Below, piece after piece: positions 29,289-38,041 of a stretch of DNA of 53,211 bases (the first letter of the stretch is position 1; every line of letters starts with the position of its first letter). Under the pieces are notes generated by a model that did not search any database, was not told the origin of the DNA, and saw nothing but the letters and a program-made list of their open reading frames with translations. Origin of the DNA: JAISFI01 sp031553775 (GTDB lineage Bacteria; Bacteroidota; Bacteroidia; Bacteroidales; Azobacteroidaceae); contig JAVBLA010000020.1 in NCBI GenBank assembly GCA_031553775.1, forward strand, positions 1 through 53,211, written 5' to 3'. The translations under genes were made by a program, and so were the position numbers.

Positions 29289-29489
29289 GATATGAATCGT
29301 TTGGCTTATGTTTTTGATGGTTTCTTGTTCATGTAAATTTCATGAATGAACATTATTTAGTTTTTCGTATTTGTTCATTCATGAAATTCAGCGGTTTAAT
29401 GCATTACTATAATACAGCGGTAAATGTAGGTATATACCATCGCATTCAGTAACTCAAATTCATCAAATAATGTAATGAAATTGACAATA
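29289..29489. other. Intergenic region with paired inverted repeats
   Basis: This 201-base AT-rich gap lies between a sulfatase gene and the GH2 gene, both on the minus strand. It holds the 17-bp inverted repeat described separately and a 7-of-8 -7-like sequence, TACATTTA, on the minus strand. The GH2 gene may therefore have its own promoter here. Confidence 0.5.
29336..29388. repeat. 17-bp perfect inverted repeat upstream of GH2
   Basis: Arms 29336-29352 and 29372-29388 are exact reverse complements around a 19-base loop. No T-run follows on either strand, so it is not a standard terminator. A third copy of TGTTCAT at 29326-29332 can pair with the left arm (29346-29352), which makes an alternative hairpin possible. 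Confidence 0.85.
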
Positions 29490-30890
29490 TTAATTATCCT
29501 GGAACTGCCACAACGGACTTTCTGTATGTGCTTTCTTGAGATATGCCTGTAATTCTTTTACTTTTGCGGGATATTTGGAGGCAACATCGTTTTTTTCTCC
29601 TATATCTGTGTTCAGGTCATATAATTCTGTGATCTTTTGTCCGGGTTTTCCTATATTCAGTTCAACGAGTTTCCAATTATCTTTCAATACTGCTTTTTTG
29701 CCTCCTTTTTCATAAAATTCCCAGTAGAGGTATTCATGTTTTTGCTGTTTTCCTTTACCTGTCAAAATCGGTAAATATGAAATACCATCCACACCTGCGG
29801 GTTTAGCTACACCGGTTAATTCACACATTGTTGGAAGGAAGTCCCAGAAAGAAGATATATGCGAAACAGTAGTTGATTTTTTGATTTTGGCAGGCCAGTA
29901 TGCAACAAACGGGGTACGTACGCCACCTTCGTACAAATCTCTTTTGATTCCCCTGTAAATACTGTTGCTATTGAAGAATTCCGGATCGTGACCGCCTTCT
30001 TTGTGGTTACCGTTGTCGGAAGTGAAGATTATCAGCGTGTTATCGGCAATTCCTTTAGCTTTCAGTAAATCCATGATCCGTTGTACATCTTTGTCTAATC
30101 TGGAAATCATAGAGGCATAGGTTGCATTGGGTTTGGGCTGCGACATATATCCTTTGCCGTTTTTATTTTTATTGACATAAGGTGTTTCCTCAAATATTCC
30201 GTCGTATATTCCCAAATCGGGAACGTCAATATCTGCGTGTGGGATTGTCGGCGCAAAATACAGGAAAAATGGTTTATTTGCATTCTTTTCAATAAACTGC
30301 AACGCTTTGTCGGCAATCAGGTCGTGGGAGTAATTCCGTTTATCGATCATCACCTTTTCTCCGTTTTCCCACAGAAAGTTCGGATGATAGCGATGCGCTT
30401 CTCCCTGACCGATATAGCCATAGAAATAATCAAATCCCTGTTTGTTGGGATCCCCGGCCGTTTTGGGTCCACCGAGTCCCCATTTGCCTATACAGGCCGT
30501 AGCATAGTTTTTCTGCTTCATTATTTCGGCAACAGTCACTTCTTCTGTTTTCAAGGAATAGTCGAATTCTTCTCCATCAGCAGTAACCAAACCTCCTTTA
30601 TTTCCCCGGATGTAGCAATGTCCGGTATGTTTTCCCGTCATAAGGCTACACCTGGATGGAGCGCTGACTGTCGATCCTGAATAGTGTTGCAGGAAACGTA
30701 AGCCATTAGCTGCCATATAATCTACTGCCGGTGTCTTGATCCGGTCTTGTCCGTAGCAGCCCACATCCCCGATACCCAGGTCGTCGGCCAAAATAAAAAT
30801 TACATTAGGAGTCTCGTTTTTTTGTGCCATTGCGGCTACCGGCATCATGGAAACGGCCGATAAAGCCATCCAGTTTAATCTCATTTTCAT
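29490..30890 (-). CDS. Serine-type S1 sulfatase, secreted
   Basis: The frame opens with a TTG at 30944, but ATG 30890 gives a normal signal peptide (cleavage near VAAMAQ) and a 466-residue protein. Metal motif ILADDLGIGDVGCYG and maturation motif SAPSRCSLMTGKHTG with Ser76 identify a serine-type S1 sulfatase. CIGKWGLGG and IFTSDNGNHKEGGH are further signatures; the last recalls arylsulfatase-A-like members of S1. It lies between the two GH2 genes on the same strand, 115 bases after one and 201 bases before the other, so it probably removes sulfate from beta-galactoside-like substrates of those enzymes; that is inference. Confidence 0.94.
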   Translation of the reverse strand: MKMRLNWMALSAVSMMPVAAMAQKNETPNVIFILADDLGIGDVGCYGQDRIKTPAVDYMAANGLRFLQHYSGSTVSAPSRCSLMTGKHTGHCYIRGNKGGLVTADGEEFDYSLKTEEVTVAEIMKQKNYATACIGKWGLGGPKTAGDPNKQGFDYFYGYIGQGEAHRYHPNFLWENGEKVMIDKRNYSHDLIADKALQFIEKNANKPFFLYFAPTIPHADIDVPDLGIYDGIFEETPYVNKNKNGKGYMSQPKPNATYASMISRLDKDVQRIMDLLKAKGIADNTLIIFTSDNGNHKEGGHDPEFFNSNSIYRGIKRDLYEGGVRTPFVAYWPAKIKKSTTVSHISSFWDFLPTMCELTGVAKPAGVDGISYLPILTGKGKQQKHEYLYWEFYEKGGKKAVLKDNWKLVELNIGKPGQKITELYDLNTDIGEKNDVASKYPAKVKELQAYLKKAHTESPLWQFQDN

Positions 30891-30969
30891 ACGATAAATA
30901 ATTGATAATTGAAAATTGATAATTCTTGGTAAACCAAACGGCAAAGCCGGGTAGAAAACATATTATCAG

Positions 30970-31004
30970 CAATCAATTCTTAATTCTTAACTCTTGATTC
31001 TTAA
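30970..31004. repeat. Copy of the TTCTTAACTC-type dispersed repeat
   Basis: This short AT-rich stretch holds tandem variants of TTAATTCTTAACTCTTGATT. The same words build the 28-bp inverted repeat at 39578-39674, so it looks like a half copy of the same dispersed element, just downstream of the GH2 gene. Confidence 0.6.
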
Positions 31005-31005
31005 C

Positions 31006-33420
31006 TCATTTGAAAACAACCTTCGCCGCTTTCAGCCACTGTCCCGAAAACTCTACCTCAATATTACCCCCGTCTCCAGTAGCCTGTACATAAGCCAGCA
31101 GACGTCCGTGGTATACCCTGAGTTGTTTGTCGTGATAATCGACCATATCGGTGGGATTGGAATTTTCCATACCTAATAATTTAGCAGGACCTTTGATTTT
31201 GCAGGTGATCATATTATCTGACGGAAAGGCAAAGACCCCGTTTTTATCTTCCAGTATAACTTCGATCTGGGCCAGGTCTCCTTTTTTCGAAAGGCTCTGT
31301 ACATCTGGTTTGCAAACAATTTTTTCGGGTTGGCCGGATGTTTGTATGGAATATTCGGCAACAGGTTGGTTTTTATTGAAAGCTACGGCTTTCAGGGTGC
31401 CCGCTTCAAAAGGAATAATCCAGCATTTAGCCCCTGAGTCTTCATCGTCAACCGGTTGTTTGGCAATAGTGCGGCCATTGAGTTGTAATTCTACTTTCTC
31501 GCAGTTGGTAAAACATACGATACGCATTTCTTCATCCTTTTTGAAATTCCATTCCGGAAGCACATCCATCAGGTTTTTTTTCTTTTCATTGCCTTTTTCC
31601 ACTCTTGCCCCAATGTAAACCATGGGCTTGTCAGACCAAAGGCTTTCGCGGTAATAACCTTTCGGTTTTTTGAAACCGCCGAAATCTAATAATCCGCTGT
31701 CGAATCCACGGGAAGGCCATGCATGCGATTCTCCCAGGTAGTTAATACCAGTCCACAAAAATTGTCCTGCAATATAGTCGTTTTCCGTTACGGCTTTCCA
31801 TGCATCCAGATCGTGCCTGTTCTCACTGCCGTAAAGGATCCGTTCCGGGTATTTTTCATGGTCTTGTTTGTAGCGGCTTTCCGTATAATTATATCCGGCA
31901 ACGTCTATTACAAAGGGATAGTCTGTATGATTTGACATCACTACACCGGCTAATGCAGCGGTTACCGGGCGGGAAGTATCGGCTTTTTTTACGCAGGCAA
32001 CCAGTTTTTTTGCAATTACACCTAAACGTTCTGCATTTGGTTGGTTAGGTTTATATCCCATTACCGCTTTCTGACTGATGCCTTCCGTATCTAATATGGG
32101 ATGGGAGTAAGGATCGTTCGGATAATCCACTTCATTTCCGATACTCCACATAATTATAGAGGGATGGTTTTTGTGCTGGTTAACCATATCGGTCAGGTCC
32201 CTTTCTCCCCATTCTTTGAAATATTCGGCGTATCCTTCATATTTAGGTACTCCCACATTCCATCCTTCAATCCATTTACGTTTGTAGTTTTCCCATTCGT
32301 CGAAAGCTTCATCCATTACTAACAGGCCGATCTCGTCGCAAATATCGTATATCATATTGTCCTGGGGATTATGGCTCATCCGGATAGCGTTACATCCGAG
32401 GTCTTTCAGGTTTTTCAGGCGTCTTTCCCATACGGACTTGTACATGGCCGATCCGAGACATCCTGCATCATGGTGAATGCAAACACCTTTCAGTTTCATG
32501 TTTTCTCCGTTCAGAAAAAAGCCTTTATTGGCATCGAAGCGGATATCGCGTATGCCGGTTTGGAGTGTATTCCTGTCGACCTCTTTCCCTTGCACGCTGA
32601 CCGATGTATGCAGTTCATATAAGTTAGGATTCCGGATGGACCAGAGGGCCGGAGAAGAAATTTTCAGTTCGGCAATAGCTTTGGCCGTGGAAGAAGCCTG
32701 GATCTGTATGCTCTTTTTAGTCCGGGCAATAACTTTCTCTTCTCCTTTTTTGGTAAGACTTAGTTCTACAACGGCTGTTACAGGGGTCTCCGTACTGTTA
32801 TTAACGGTAGTTTCGGTATGTACCGTGGCTTGTTTAGCGGTAACTTTATCTGCATAACAATAAACGCCCCAGGGATCGATATGTACGGGATTGGCTTTGA
32901 TCAGGTAGACATCCCTGTATATGCCGGATCCGGTATACCAGCGGGAATCAGAGTATTTGGAATGGTCTACTTTGACGGTAATCTGGTTTTCCGCACCGAA
33001 GTTGACATAGGGAGTCATGTCGTAAATGAAAGAAATATATCCGTTGGGACGTATTCCAAGAAGTTTATCGTTGATCCGGACCTCGCTGTTGCAATACACG
33101 CCGCCGAAGTAGATGTAGATTTTTTTTCCTTTATCGGAAGCAGGAATTGTCAGGGACTTTTTGTACCATCCGATACCGCCCGGAAGATAACCGGTACAAC
33201 TGGACAGGGTAGGACTATGGGGGCCTTCCACACTCCAGTCGTGCGGGAGATCGACCGTTCTCCACGGATCCGGTTTTTTCCGGAATTCATCTTCGTAATC
33301 CCGGTTTTTAAATTGCCAGTTTTCATTGATCTTGATTGCCTCTCCAAAAGAAGCCTGGCTGAAAAGAGATACTTGAATCAAAAATAAAACAATCGAAACA
33401 GATAAGATTCGTAATTTCAT
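31006..33420 (-). CDS. GH2 family glycoside hydrolase, second copy
   Basis: This 804-residue secreted GH2 enzyme has the jelly-roll domain (LPHDWSVEGPHSP, GGIGWYKKSL), Ig-like domain and TIM barrel. MWSIGNEVDY has expected acid/base Glu430 and YGSENRHD has expected nucleophile Glu533, where the first GH2 has GSETAST. A DUF4982-like domain and an Ig-like tail follow. The altered nucleophile context suggests a different substrate from the GH2 at 26844. It heads the long minus-strand run and has a consensus -7 box at 33523-33530 with a near-perfect palindrome between promoter and start. Confidence 0.92.
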   Translation of the reverse strand: MKLRILSVSIVLFLIQVSLFSQASFGEAIKINENWQFKNRDYEDEFRKKPDPWRTVDLPHDWSVEGPHSPTLSSCTGYLPGGIGWYKKSLTIPASDKGKKIYIYFGGVYCNSEVRINDKLLGIRPNGYISFIYDMTPYVNFGAENQITVKVDHSKYSDSRWYTGSGIYRDVYLIKANPVHIDPWGVYCYADKVTAKQATVHTETTVNNSTETPVTAVVELSLTKKGEEKVIARTKKSIQIQASSTAKAIAELKISSPALWSIRNPNLYELHTSVSVQGKEVDRNTLQTGIRDIRFDANKGFFLNGENMKLKGVCIHHDAGCLGSAMYKSVWERRLKNLKDLGCNAIRMSHNPQDNMIYDICDEIGLLVMDEAFDEWENYKRKWIEGWNVGVPKYEGYAEYFKEWGERDLTDMVNQHKNHPSIIMWSIGNEVDYPNDPYSHPILDTEGISQKAVMGYKPNQPNAERLGVIAKKLVACVKKADTSRPVTAALAGVVMSNHTDYPFVIDVAGYNYTESRYKQDHEKYPERILYGSENRHDLDAWKAVTENDYIAGQFLWTGINYLGESHAWPSRGFDSGLLDFGGFKKPKGYYRESLWSDKPMVYIGARVEKGNEKKKNLMDVLPEWNFKKDEEMRIVCFTNCEKVELQLNGRTIAKQPVDDEDSGAKCWIIPFEAGTLKAVAFNKNQPVAEYSIQTSGQPEKIVCKPDVQSLSKKGDLAQIEVILEDKNGVFAFPSDNMITCKIKGPAKLLGMENSNPTDMVDYHDKQLRVYHGRLLAYVQATGDGGNIEVEFSGQWLKAAKVVFK

Positions 33421-33473
33421 GGATATTGCATTTTAAATAAGTTCAAAATTTAGTCGTTTTGTGTGATCCGGAG

Positions 33474-33495
33474 GAATTCAAACAAGTTTGGATTC
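33474..33495. promoter_or_regulatory. Palindrome, candidate operator
   Basis: GAATTCAAAC and GTTTGGATTC face each other around AA with one mismatch. It lies between the -7 box at 33523-33530 and the GH2 ATG at 33420, where a repressor or a leader hairpin could act. No regulator is assigned. Confidence 0.45.
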
Positions 33496-33522
33496 TGTTC
33501 TCACTACTTAAATTGTTCGTTG

Positions 33523-33530
33523 CAAATGTA
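33523..33530 (-). promoter_or_regulatory. -7 promoter box for the minus-strand PUL run
   Basis: The complement reads TACATTTG, an exact TAnnTTTG match about 100 bases upstream of the GH2 ATG. No clear -33 element was seen, which fits an activator-dependent promoter. Confidence 0.6.
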
Positions 33531-33867
33531 TGAACATCGTTGGAGGATAATTGGGATAAATTTGTCAAAAACTACTACAAATTATTTTTCTTTTCCAATG
33601 CTTCACAACTTACTTTATTTAAGGTACAAATTTAGACTCTTGTCTGTTTGTCGATGTCTTATATTTTATTCAATTTATGGAGATATTTTAGTCACCCCTG
33701 TTTGGAGTGTGTTTTTTCAATATTATTGCTTTTCCTGCATCGATACACAGCAACAAAATTATTTACAGGGATATGTTCGGGACAATAGATGATTGCCAGG
33801 CAAGGTGACGAATAAAAATTCCCCCGTTTTTGAATAGGATATACACTGGTCTTCTTTTATGAGTGTA

Positions 33868-33875
33868 TATTTTTG
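33868..33875 (+). promoter_or_regulatory. -7 promoter box for the beta-helix gene
   Basis: TATTTTTG matches TAnnTTTG, 37 bases upstream of ATG 33912. It overlaps the TTG that opens the frame at 33873 and so argues for the ATG start. Confidence 0.55.
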
Positions 33876-33911
33876 TTTCATATTTTGTATAATCTTTTAA
33901 TTCAATTTATC

Positions 33912-35291
33912 ATGAAGAATTTTTATGCTTTAACAATTATCTTGTCTTTTTTATTCTCTATGTCAGGCCGGTCCCAAACAGTATATGAAGTGGGAGCCGA
34001 TAAAACTTATACGACTGTGGGAGCCGCCTGGGATGCAATCAAGGCTTCTTCGGATACGGATGTCGAGATCAAAGTGGATGAGGGGGTTTATATCGAATCG
34101 GTAAATATGACCGGGAACAGTAATAAAAAAATCACAATCACCGGAAGTGGAGCGGATAAGACCATTCTGAAAAAAAGTACGGATGATACCTTTTCTTATT
34201 CAAGTGCTAAAAATCCGGGACGGCTTATGCAATTGAACGCCGGTGAGACAAATCTGGAACTGACCATGCAAAATATAGGTTTTCAGGTTATGGGCTATAC
34301 GAATACCAATGGAGGCGGTCTTCTCAATATCAATACAGGAGCCGGCGACGGATTGAAAATCACTTTCAGGAACTGTAACTTCAAATACATTTACGCCCGG
34401 GTGGGTTCAATCATTCAGATATTAGGTATACAACCCAATCAGTCACTCGTTGTGGAAAATTGTTTTATCGAAGAATGCGGTACATTTGACAACAATAGTA
34501 TAGAAGGAATTTTTACCGTGAAAACAGGAACATGTGCGATAAAAAATACGACCTTTATGAACAATCGATTCAATGTACTCAATATTGGCAATACCAATAC
34601 AGGAACCGATAGGAATCTGAAAAACGGTGGTCTGATAAGTGCCGGAGAGGGAATAACGGGTTTAACCATAGACAGTTGTTATTTTGTCGGTAATCAGTTC
34701 AATGGAGATGCCGATAAAATACATCCCCTGCTATCTGTAAAACCAGGTGCTACAGCATCTTTAACTACCAATATCAGAAAACTCGTATCGGTTGGAAATA
34801 ATCGTCCGTCATATAACGACTGTGATTTTTATTACAATATATCTTATCCTCCAACCATGCATGATTGCCGGTTCAATGCAGTTTGGAATGTAGATGATAT
34901 TACAACTCCGGGATCAAATATCTATACGGAAGTGTTTGAATATGAAGGAATAAATATCGATAAATCTCTGACGTATACATCTCCGGGCATTAACCTGGAA
35001 ATGGATGGAGAATTACCTAAGGTATATGTAGATCCGCTTACAGGTGTCAAACATCTTAAAACAATCGGAGGCTCTTCCATCTCCGGCCGGCTTATTGGAA
35101 AAGCAAATATCTGCCAGGAAAACGGAAAGCTGATTGTAAAACTGGAGACTGCCGGAAATATTGAAGTGTATAATGTACTGGGGAAAAAAGAAGCTGCTTT
35201 TCTAAACGTAACAGATGCAATAGTTCCTCTGCAAACCGGAGTTTATATTGTTAATACTTCTGCCGGGTCTGGCAAGGTTTTCATCCGGTAA
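33912..35291 (+). CDS. T9SS-exported right-handed beta-helix protein
   Basis: From ATG 33912 the protein is 459 residues with a signal peptide ending near SGRSQ. The opening YEVGADKTYTTVGAAWDAIK and then VEIKVDEGVYIESVNMTGN followed by ITITGSGADKTIL are typical of pectin-lyase-fold (right-handed beta-helix) proteins, and the repeated short strand-and-Asn pattern continues to about residue 340. The C-terminus is a T9SS sorting domain (GNIEVYNVLGKKEAAFL, GVYIVNT, KVFIR). It could be a surface polysaccharide lyase, hydrolase or epimerase, or a binding protein; no catalytic residues can be named. A terminator at 35325-35373 follows. Confidence 0.85.
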   Translation: MKNFYALTIILSFLFSMSGRSQTVYEVGADKTYTTVGAAWDAIKASSDTDVEIKVDEGVYIESVNMTGNSNKKITITGSGADKTILKKSTDDTFSYSSAKNPGRLMQLNAGETNLELTMQNIGFQVMGYTNTNGGGLLNINTGAGDGLKITFRNCNFKYIYARVGSIIQILGIQPNQSLVVENCFIEECGTFDNNSIEGIFTVKTGTCAIKNTTFMNNRFNVLNIGNTNTGTDRNLKNGGLISAGEGITGLTIDSCYFVGNQFNGDADKIHPLLSVKPGATASLTTNIRKLVSVGNNRPSYNDCDFYYNISYPPTMHDCRFNAVWNVDDITTPGSNIYTEVFEYEGINIDKSLTYTSPGINLEMDGELPKVYVDPLTGVKHLKTIGGSSISGRLIGKANICQENGKLIVKLETAGNIEVYNVLGKKEAAFLNVTDAIVPLQTGVYIVNTSAGSGKVFIR

Positions 35292-35324
35292 GCGTTTCCG
35301 ATTGATTTAGGTTTCATTACAACA

Positions 35325-35373
35325 AAGAGGGGTATGCTAAAGTCGACTTTTGACACACCCCTCTTGCTTTTTA
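35325..35373 (+). terminator. Terminator after the beta-helix gene
   Basis: A 9-bp stem (35325-35333 with 35357-35365) encloses an inner palindrome AAAGTCGACTTT and is followed by a T-rich stretch. It separates the beta-helix transcript from the GH105 fusion gene. Confidence 0.75.
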
Positions 35374-35432
35374 GAAGTTTACCGGATGTTGATTTTTTGT
35401 GTTCTTGATGATTTTTATAAATTATATTTTAA

Positions 35433-35456
35433 TGATGTAGTATATTGATTACATCA
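35433..35456. promoter_or_regulatory. Short inverted repeat before the BNR_4-GH105 gene
   Basis: TGATGTA (35433-35439) and TACATCA (35450-35456) face each other across 10 bases, 22 bases upstream of ATG 35478. No exact -7 box lies nearby, so the site could be an operator or a leader hairpin. Confidence 0.35.
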
Positions 35457-35477
35457 CAATTTTAAATCGAATAAATA

Positions 35478-37877
35478 ATGAAACAACTTCAGCTGTTTTT
35501 AATGTATTTCATGGCTGTAAGCCTTAGTCTGTTCTTTTATACTTCAAAAAGTTTTGCGCAAAAGAATAATCAATCTTTGAACACAGTTTCTGCAGAAGAC
35601 TATGAAAAAATAACTACGGATGGAGCCTGGTGCTGGTTTTCCGATCCCCGGGCTATTTATGTGGATGGCAAAATGATCGGAGGCTTTGTAGATAAAGAGG
35701 GAAGCATCCAGGCATTCAGCTACGATCCTGTTACCCGGGAAAAAAAACAATATAAACTGTATGATAAACTGGAATACGATGACCATGCTAATCCTTCAGT
35801 AATGCAGTTGCCGGATAAACGGGTAGTAATATTTTTTTCGAAACATGGCGGCGGATTTGATGCGCCGATTTATTATGCCGTCAGCCGTAAACCGGCAGAT
35901 ATATCTTCCTGGGAAGAATTACAAACAGTTATACCGAAAATGGAGGGTAACAGAGGAATCTGCTATACCAATCCTGTTATGTTGCCGGCAGAAAAAAACA
36001 GGACCTATTTGTTCTTCAGAGGCCGTAATTTTAAACCCACTTATATTTATACTGATGATTTGAAAAAATGGAGTGATCCGCTCACGGTGGTAATCAACGA
36101 TACTGCTTATAACGACTCAGGGCGTCCTTATATGAAAGTAGGTTCGAATCGTAAAGATAAAATTTTCCTGGCTTTCACCGATGCCCATCCCCGCGACAGG
36201 GCTACGAACTCGATTTATTTCCTGATGTATAAAGGTGGAAAATATTATGGGGCTGATGGCCGGTTGATTGCCGGAGCTACGGAAGAGATCAGGCCTATAC
36301 AAGCCGATAATGTCTACGATGCCACAAAAACCTTCGATAAAGCCTGGATATGGGATGTGGCATGCGATAAAAATGACAATCCGGTATTGGTATATGCCCG
36401 CTTCAAAGACGGAAACAACGAACATTCTTATTGGTATGCCCGCTGGAATGGTAAAGCCTGGGAAAATCACATGATCACGAAAGCCGGAACTTATATGCTT
36501 CGTTCGAATCTCCCCAAAGAACAATTGGAATATGAATGTAATTATTCGGGAGGGGTATATCTTGACCATGAGAATCCTGATATAGTTTATACCTCGCGTC
36601 CGGTCAACGATGTTTTTGAAATTGAGAAATGGACCTTCACTGGTGGAAATAAATCCAAATGGAAACAGGAAGCTGTTACACAGGGTTCTGCCCGGGATAA
36701 TGTACGTCCTTTTGTGGTCCGGAATCATCTTGGAAACCAACCTTCGGTATTGTGGATGTATAATTATAAATATCCGAGGTTCAAAGAGTACGATTGTGCC
36801 ATCAGGGTGGGACAGCCAGCCAAAGGATTCGATGCCTCATTCGATAAAGAAAGCATACGGAAAGTAGGAAATGCCCTATTCGATTGGCAAATCAGAGATT
36901 CGGAAGAACATCCCTGGGGTGATAATATTTCCCGCGGTTGGAAATATGGGATTTTGTATAACGGAATGTTCGACTGGTCGGAAATGACAGGAGAAAAGAA
37001 ATATGAAGAATTCCTGAAAAAAACATTGTCGGGACAATCCTATCAGATCGGAAACCGGATGCATCATGCCGATGACTTCTGTGTAGGGCAGGTTTGCCTG
37101 GATATGTATGTCAAATATCAAAAAGATGAAATGCTGAATCCCATACAGGCGAGGGTAGATTGGTTGATAAAAAATCCTCCGGCAGTAAAGAAGGACAATA
37201 CAGGGAATAACAGACCCCTTTGGTGGTGGTGTGATGCCTTATGTATGGCGCCTGCCGTACATTCCCGTCTGTATGCCATTACCGGTGATGTGGCTTATAT
37301 GGAATTTGCCCATCGGGAATTCCTTCAAACATATGATTTGCTTTTCGATAAAGACGAACATTTATTTTTCAGAGATGCTAAATTTATTCCGCAACGTGAA
37401 GCCAATGGGAAAAAACTATTCTGGAGCCGGGGGAACGGCTGGGTAATGACCGGTTTGGCCGAAGTTCTGAAAACCCTTCCTGAAAAAGATAAAAAATACC
37501 GTCCTTATTATGAGGCTTTGTTCAAAGAAATGAGCGCCTGTATCGTAAAATTGCAGGCAGAAGACGGTTTTTGGAGAAGCAGCCTGCTCGATCCGGGAAA
37601 TTATCCGGAACCGGAAACCAGTGGTACCGCTCTCAATGTTTATGCCTTGGCATATGGAATCAATAAAGGATACCTTCCTAAAAACCAGTATCTTCCGGCT
37701 GTGGAGAAAGGATGGAAAGCGCTGGTTTCCGCTGTAGATACCGAAGGTAAACTTTGTTGGGTACAAGCTGTCGCATCTTCTCCCGGGCACACTCAAAAGG
37801 AATCAACCCAGGTGTATGCCGCCGGCGCCGTGCTAATGGCTGCTTGTGAGATCGAAACTTTGTTTAATGGTAAATAG
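35478..37877 (+). CDS. BNR_4 propeller lyase-like domain fused to GH105 unsaturated uronidase
   Basis: After a signal peptide (near SFAQ) residues 40-450 form a BNR_4-type beta-propeller (WCWFSDPRAIYVDGK, YARFKDGNNEHSYWYARWNG). BNR_4-like propellers include uronate lyases on ulvan and rhamnose-glucuronate linkages. Two histidines 20 residues apart (His103 in DDHANP, His123 in FSKHGG) resemble the catalytic pair of those lyases as I recall it. Residues 460-799 are a GH105 unsaturated glucuronyl/galacturonyl hydrolase: WKYGILYNGMFDW, HHADDFCVGQ and RPLWWWCDALCMAP with the expected catalytic Asp586, then SRGNGWVMTGL. One polypeptide could thus make and then remove a 4,5-unsaturated uronate. It stands alone between a terminator and a promoter. 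The lyase activity is inferred; the GH105 assignment is firm. Confidence 0.88.
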   Translation: MKQLQLFLMYFMAVSLSLFFYTSKSFAQKNNQSLNTVSAEDYEKITTDGAWCWFSDPRAIYVDGKMIGGFVDKEGSIQAFSYDPVTREKKQYKLYDKLEYDDHANPSVMQLPDKRVVIFFSKHGGGFDAPIYYAVSRKPADISSWEELQTVIPKMEGNRGICYTNPVMLPAEKNRTYLFFRGRNFKPTYIYTDDLKKWSDPLTVVINDTAYNDSGRPYMKVGSNRKDKIFLAFTDAHPRDRATNSIYFLMYKGGKYYGADGRLIAGATEEIRPIQADNVYDATKTFDKAWIWDVACDKNDNPVLVYARFKDGNNEHSYWYARWNGKAWENHMITKAGTYMLRSNLPKEQLEYECNYSGGVYLDHENPDIVYTSRPVNDVFEIEKWTFTGGNKSKWKQEAVTQGSARDNVRPFVVRNHLGNQPSVLWMYNYKYPRFKEYDCAIRVGQPAKGFDASFDKESIRKVGNALFDWQIRDSEEHPWGDNISRGWKYGILYNGMFDWSEMTGEKKYEEFLKKTLSGQSYQIGNRMHHADDFCVGQVCLDMYVKYQKDEMLNPIQARVDWLIKNPPAVKKDNTGNNRPLWWWCDALCMAPAVHSRLYAITGDVAYMEFAHREFLQTYDLLFDKDEHLFFRDAKFIPQREANGKKLFWSRGNGWVMTGLAEVLKTLPEKDKKYRPYYEALFKEMSACIVKLQAEDGFWRSSLLDPGNYPEPETSGTALNVYALAYGINKGYLPKNQYLPAVEKGWKALVSAVDTEGKLCWVQAVASSPGHTQKESTQVYAAGAVLMAACEIETLFNGK

Positions 37878-37923
37878 ATTAGTGAAAACATACGGATAAT
37901 CATTTCTAATATATTATAATTGA

Positions 37924-37955
37924 TTTTTGATTGTAAAATATCTCATGTATATTTG
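37924..37955 (+). promoter_or_regulatory. Promoter of the plus-strand sulfatase
   Basis: TTTTTG (37924-37929) and TATATTTG (37948-37955) are spaced by 18 bases, close to the Bacteroidota -33/-7 arrangement. The expected 5' leader to ATG 38042 is about 80 bases. Confidence 0.7.
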
Positions 37956-38041
37956 CATCTTCCAAAAGAATATGGAAATAACAAACCATTTTCTACCAAA
38001 GATCAGCTTAGCTATAATTATCAATTATAAATTATACTTAT

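Larger units (their letters stand above)
33421..33911. other. Divergent control region of the PUL
   Basis: This 491-base gap separates the two PUL arms. It carries a minus-strand -7 box (33523-33530), a plus-strand -7 box (33868-33875) and a palindrome (33474-33495). No convincing gene was seen; the open frame at 33463-33792 has low-complexity, AT-driven composition and no family signal. Confidence 0.7.

Noticed and set aside
33463..33792. 109-codon plus-strand frame in the PUL control region
   Set aside because: It overlaps the promoter and palindrome of the minus-strand run, and its Phe/Tyr/Ser-rich composition reflects AT-rich DNA.
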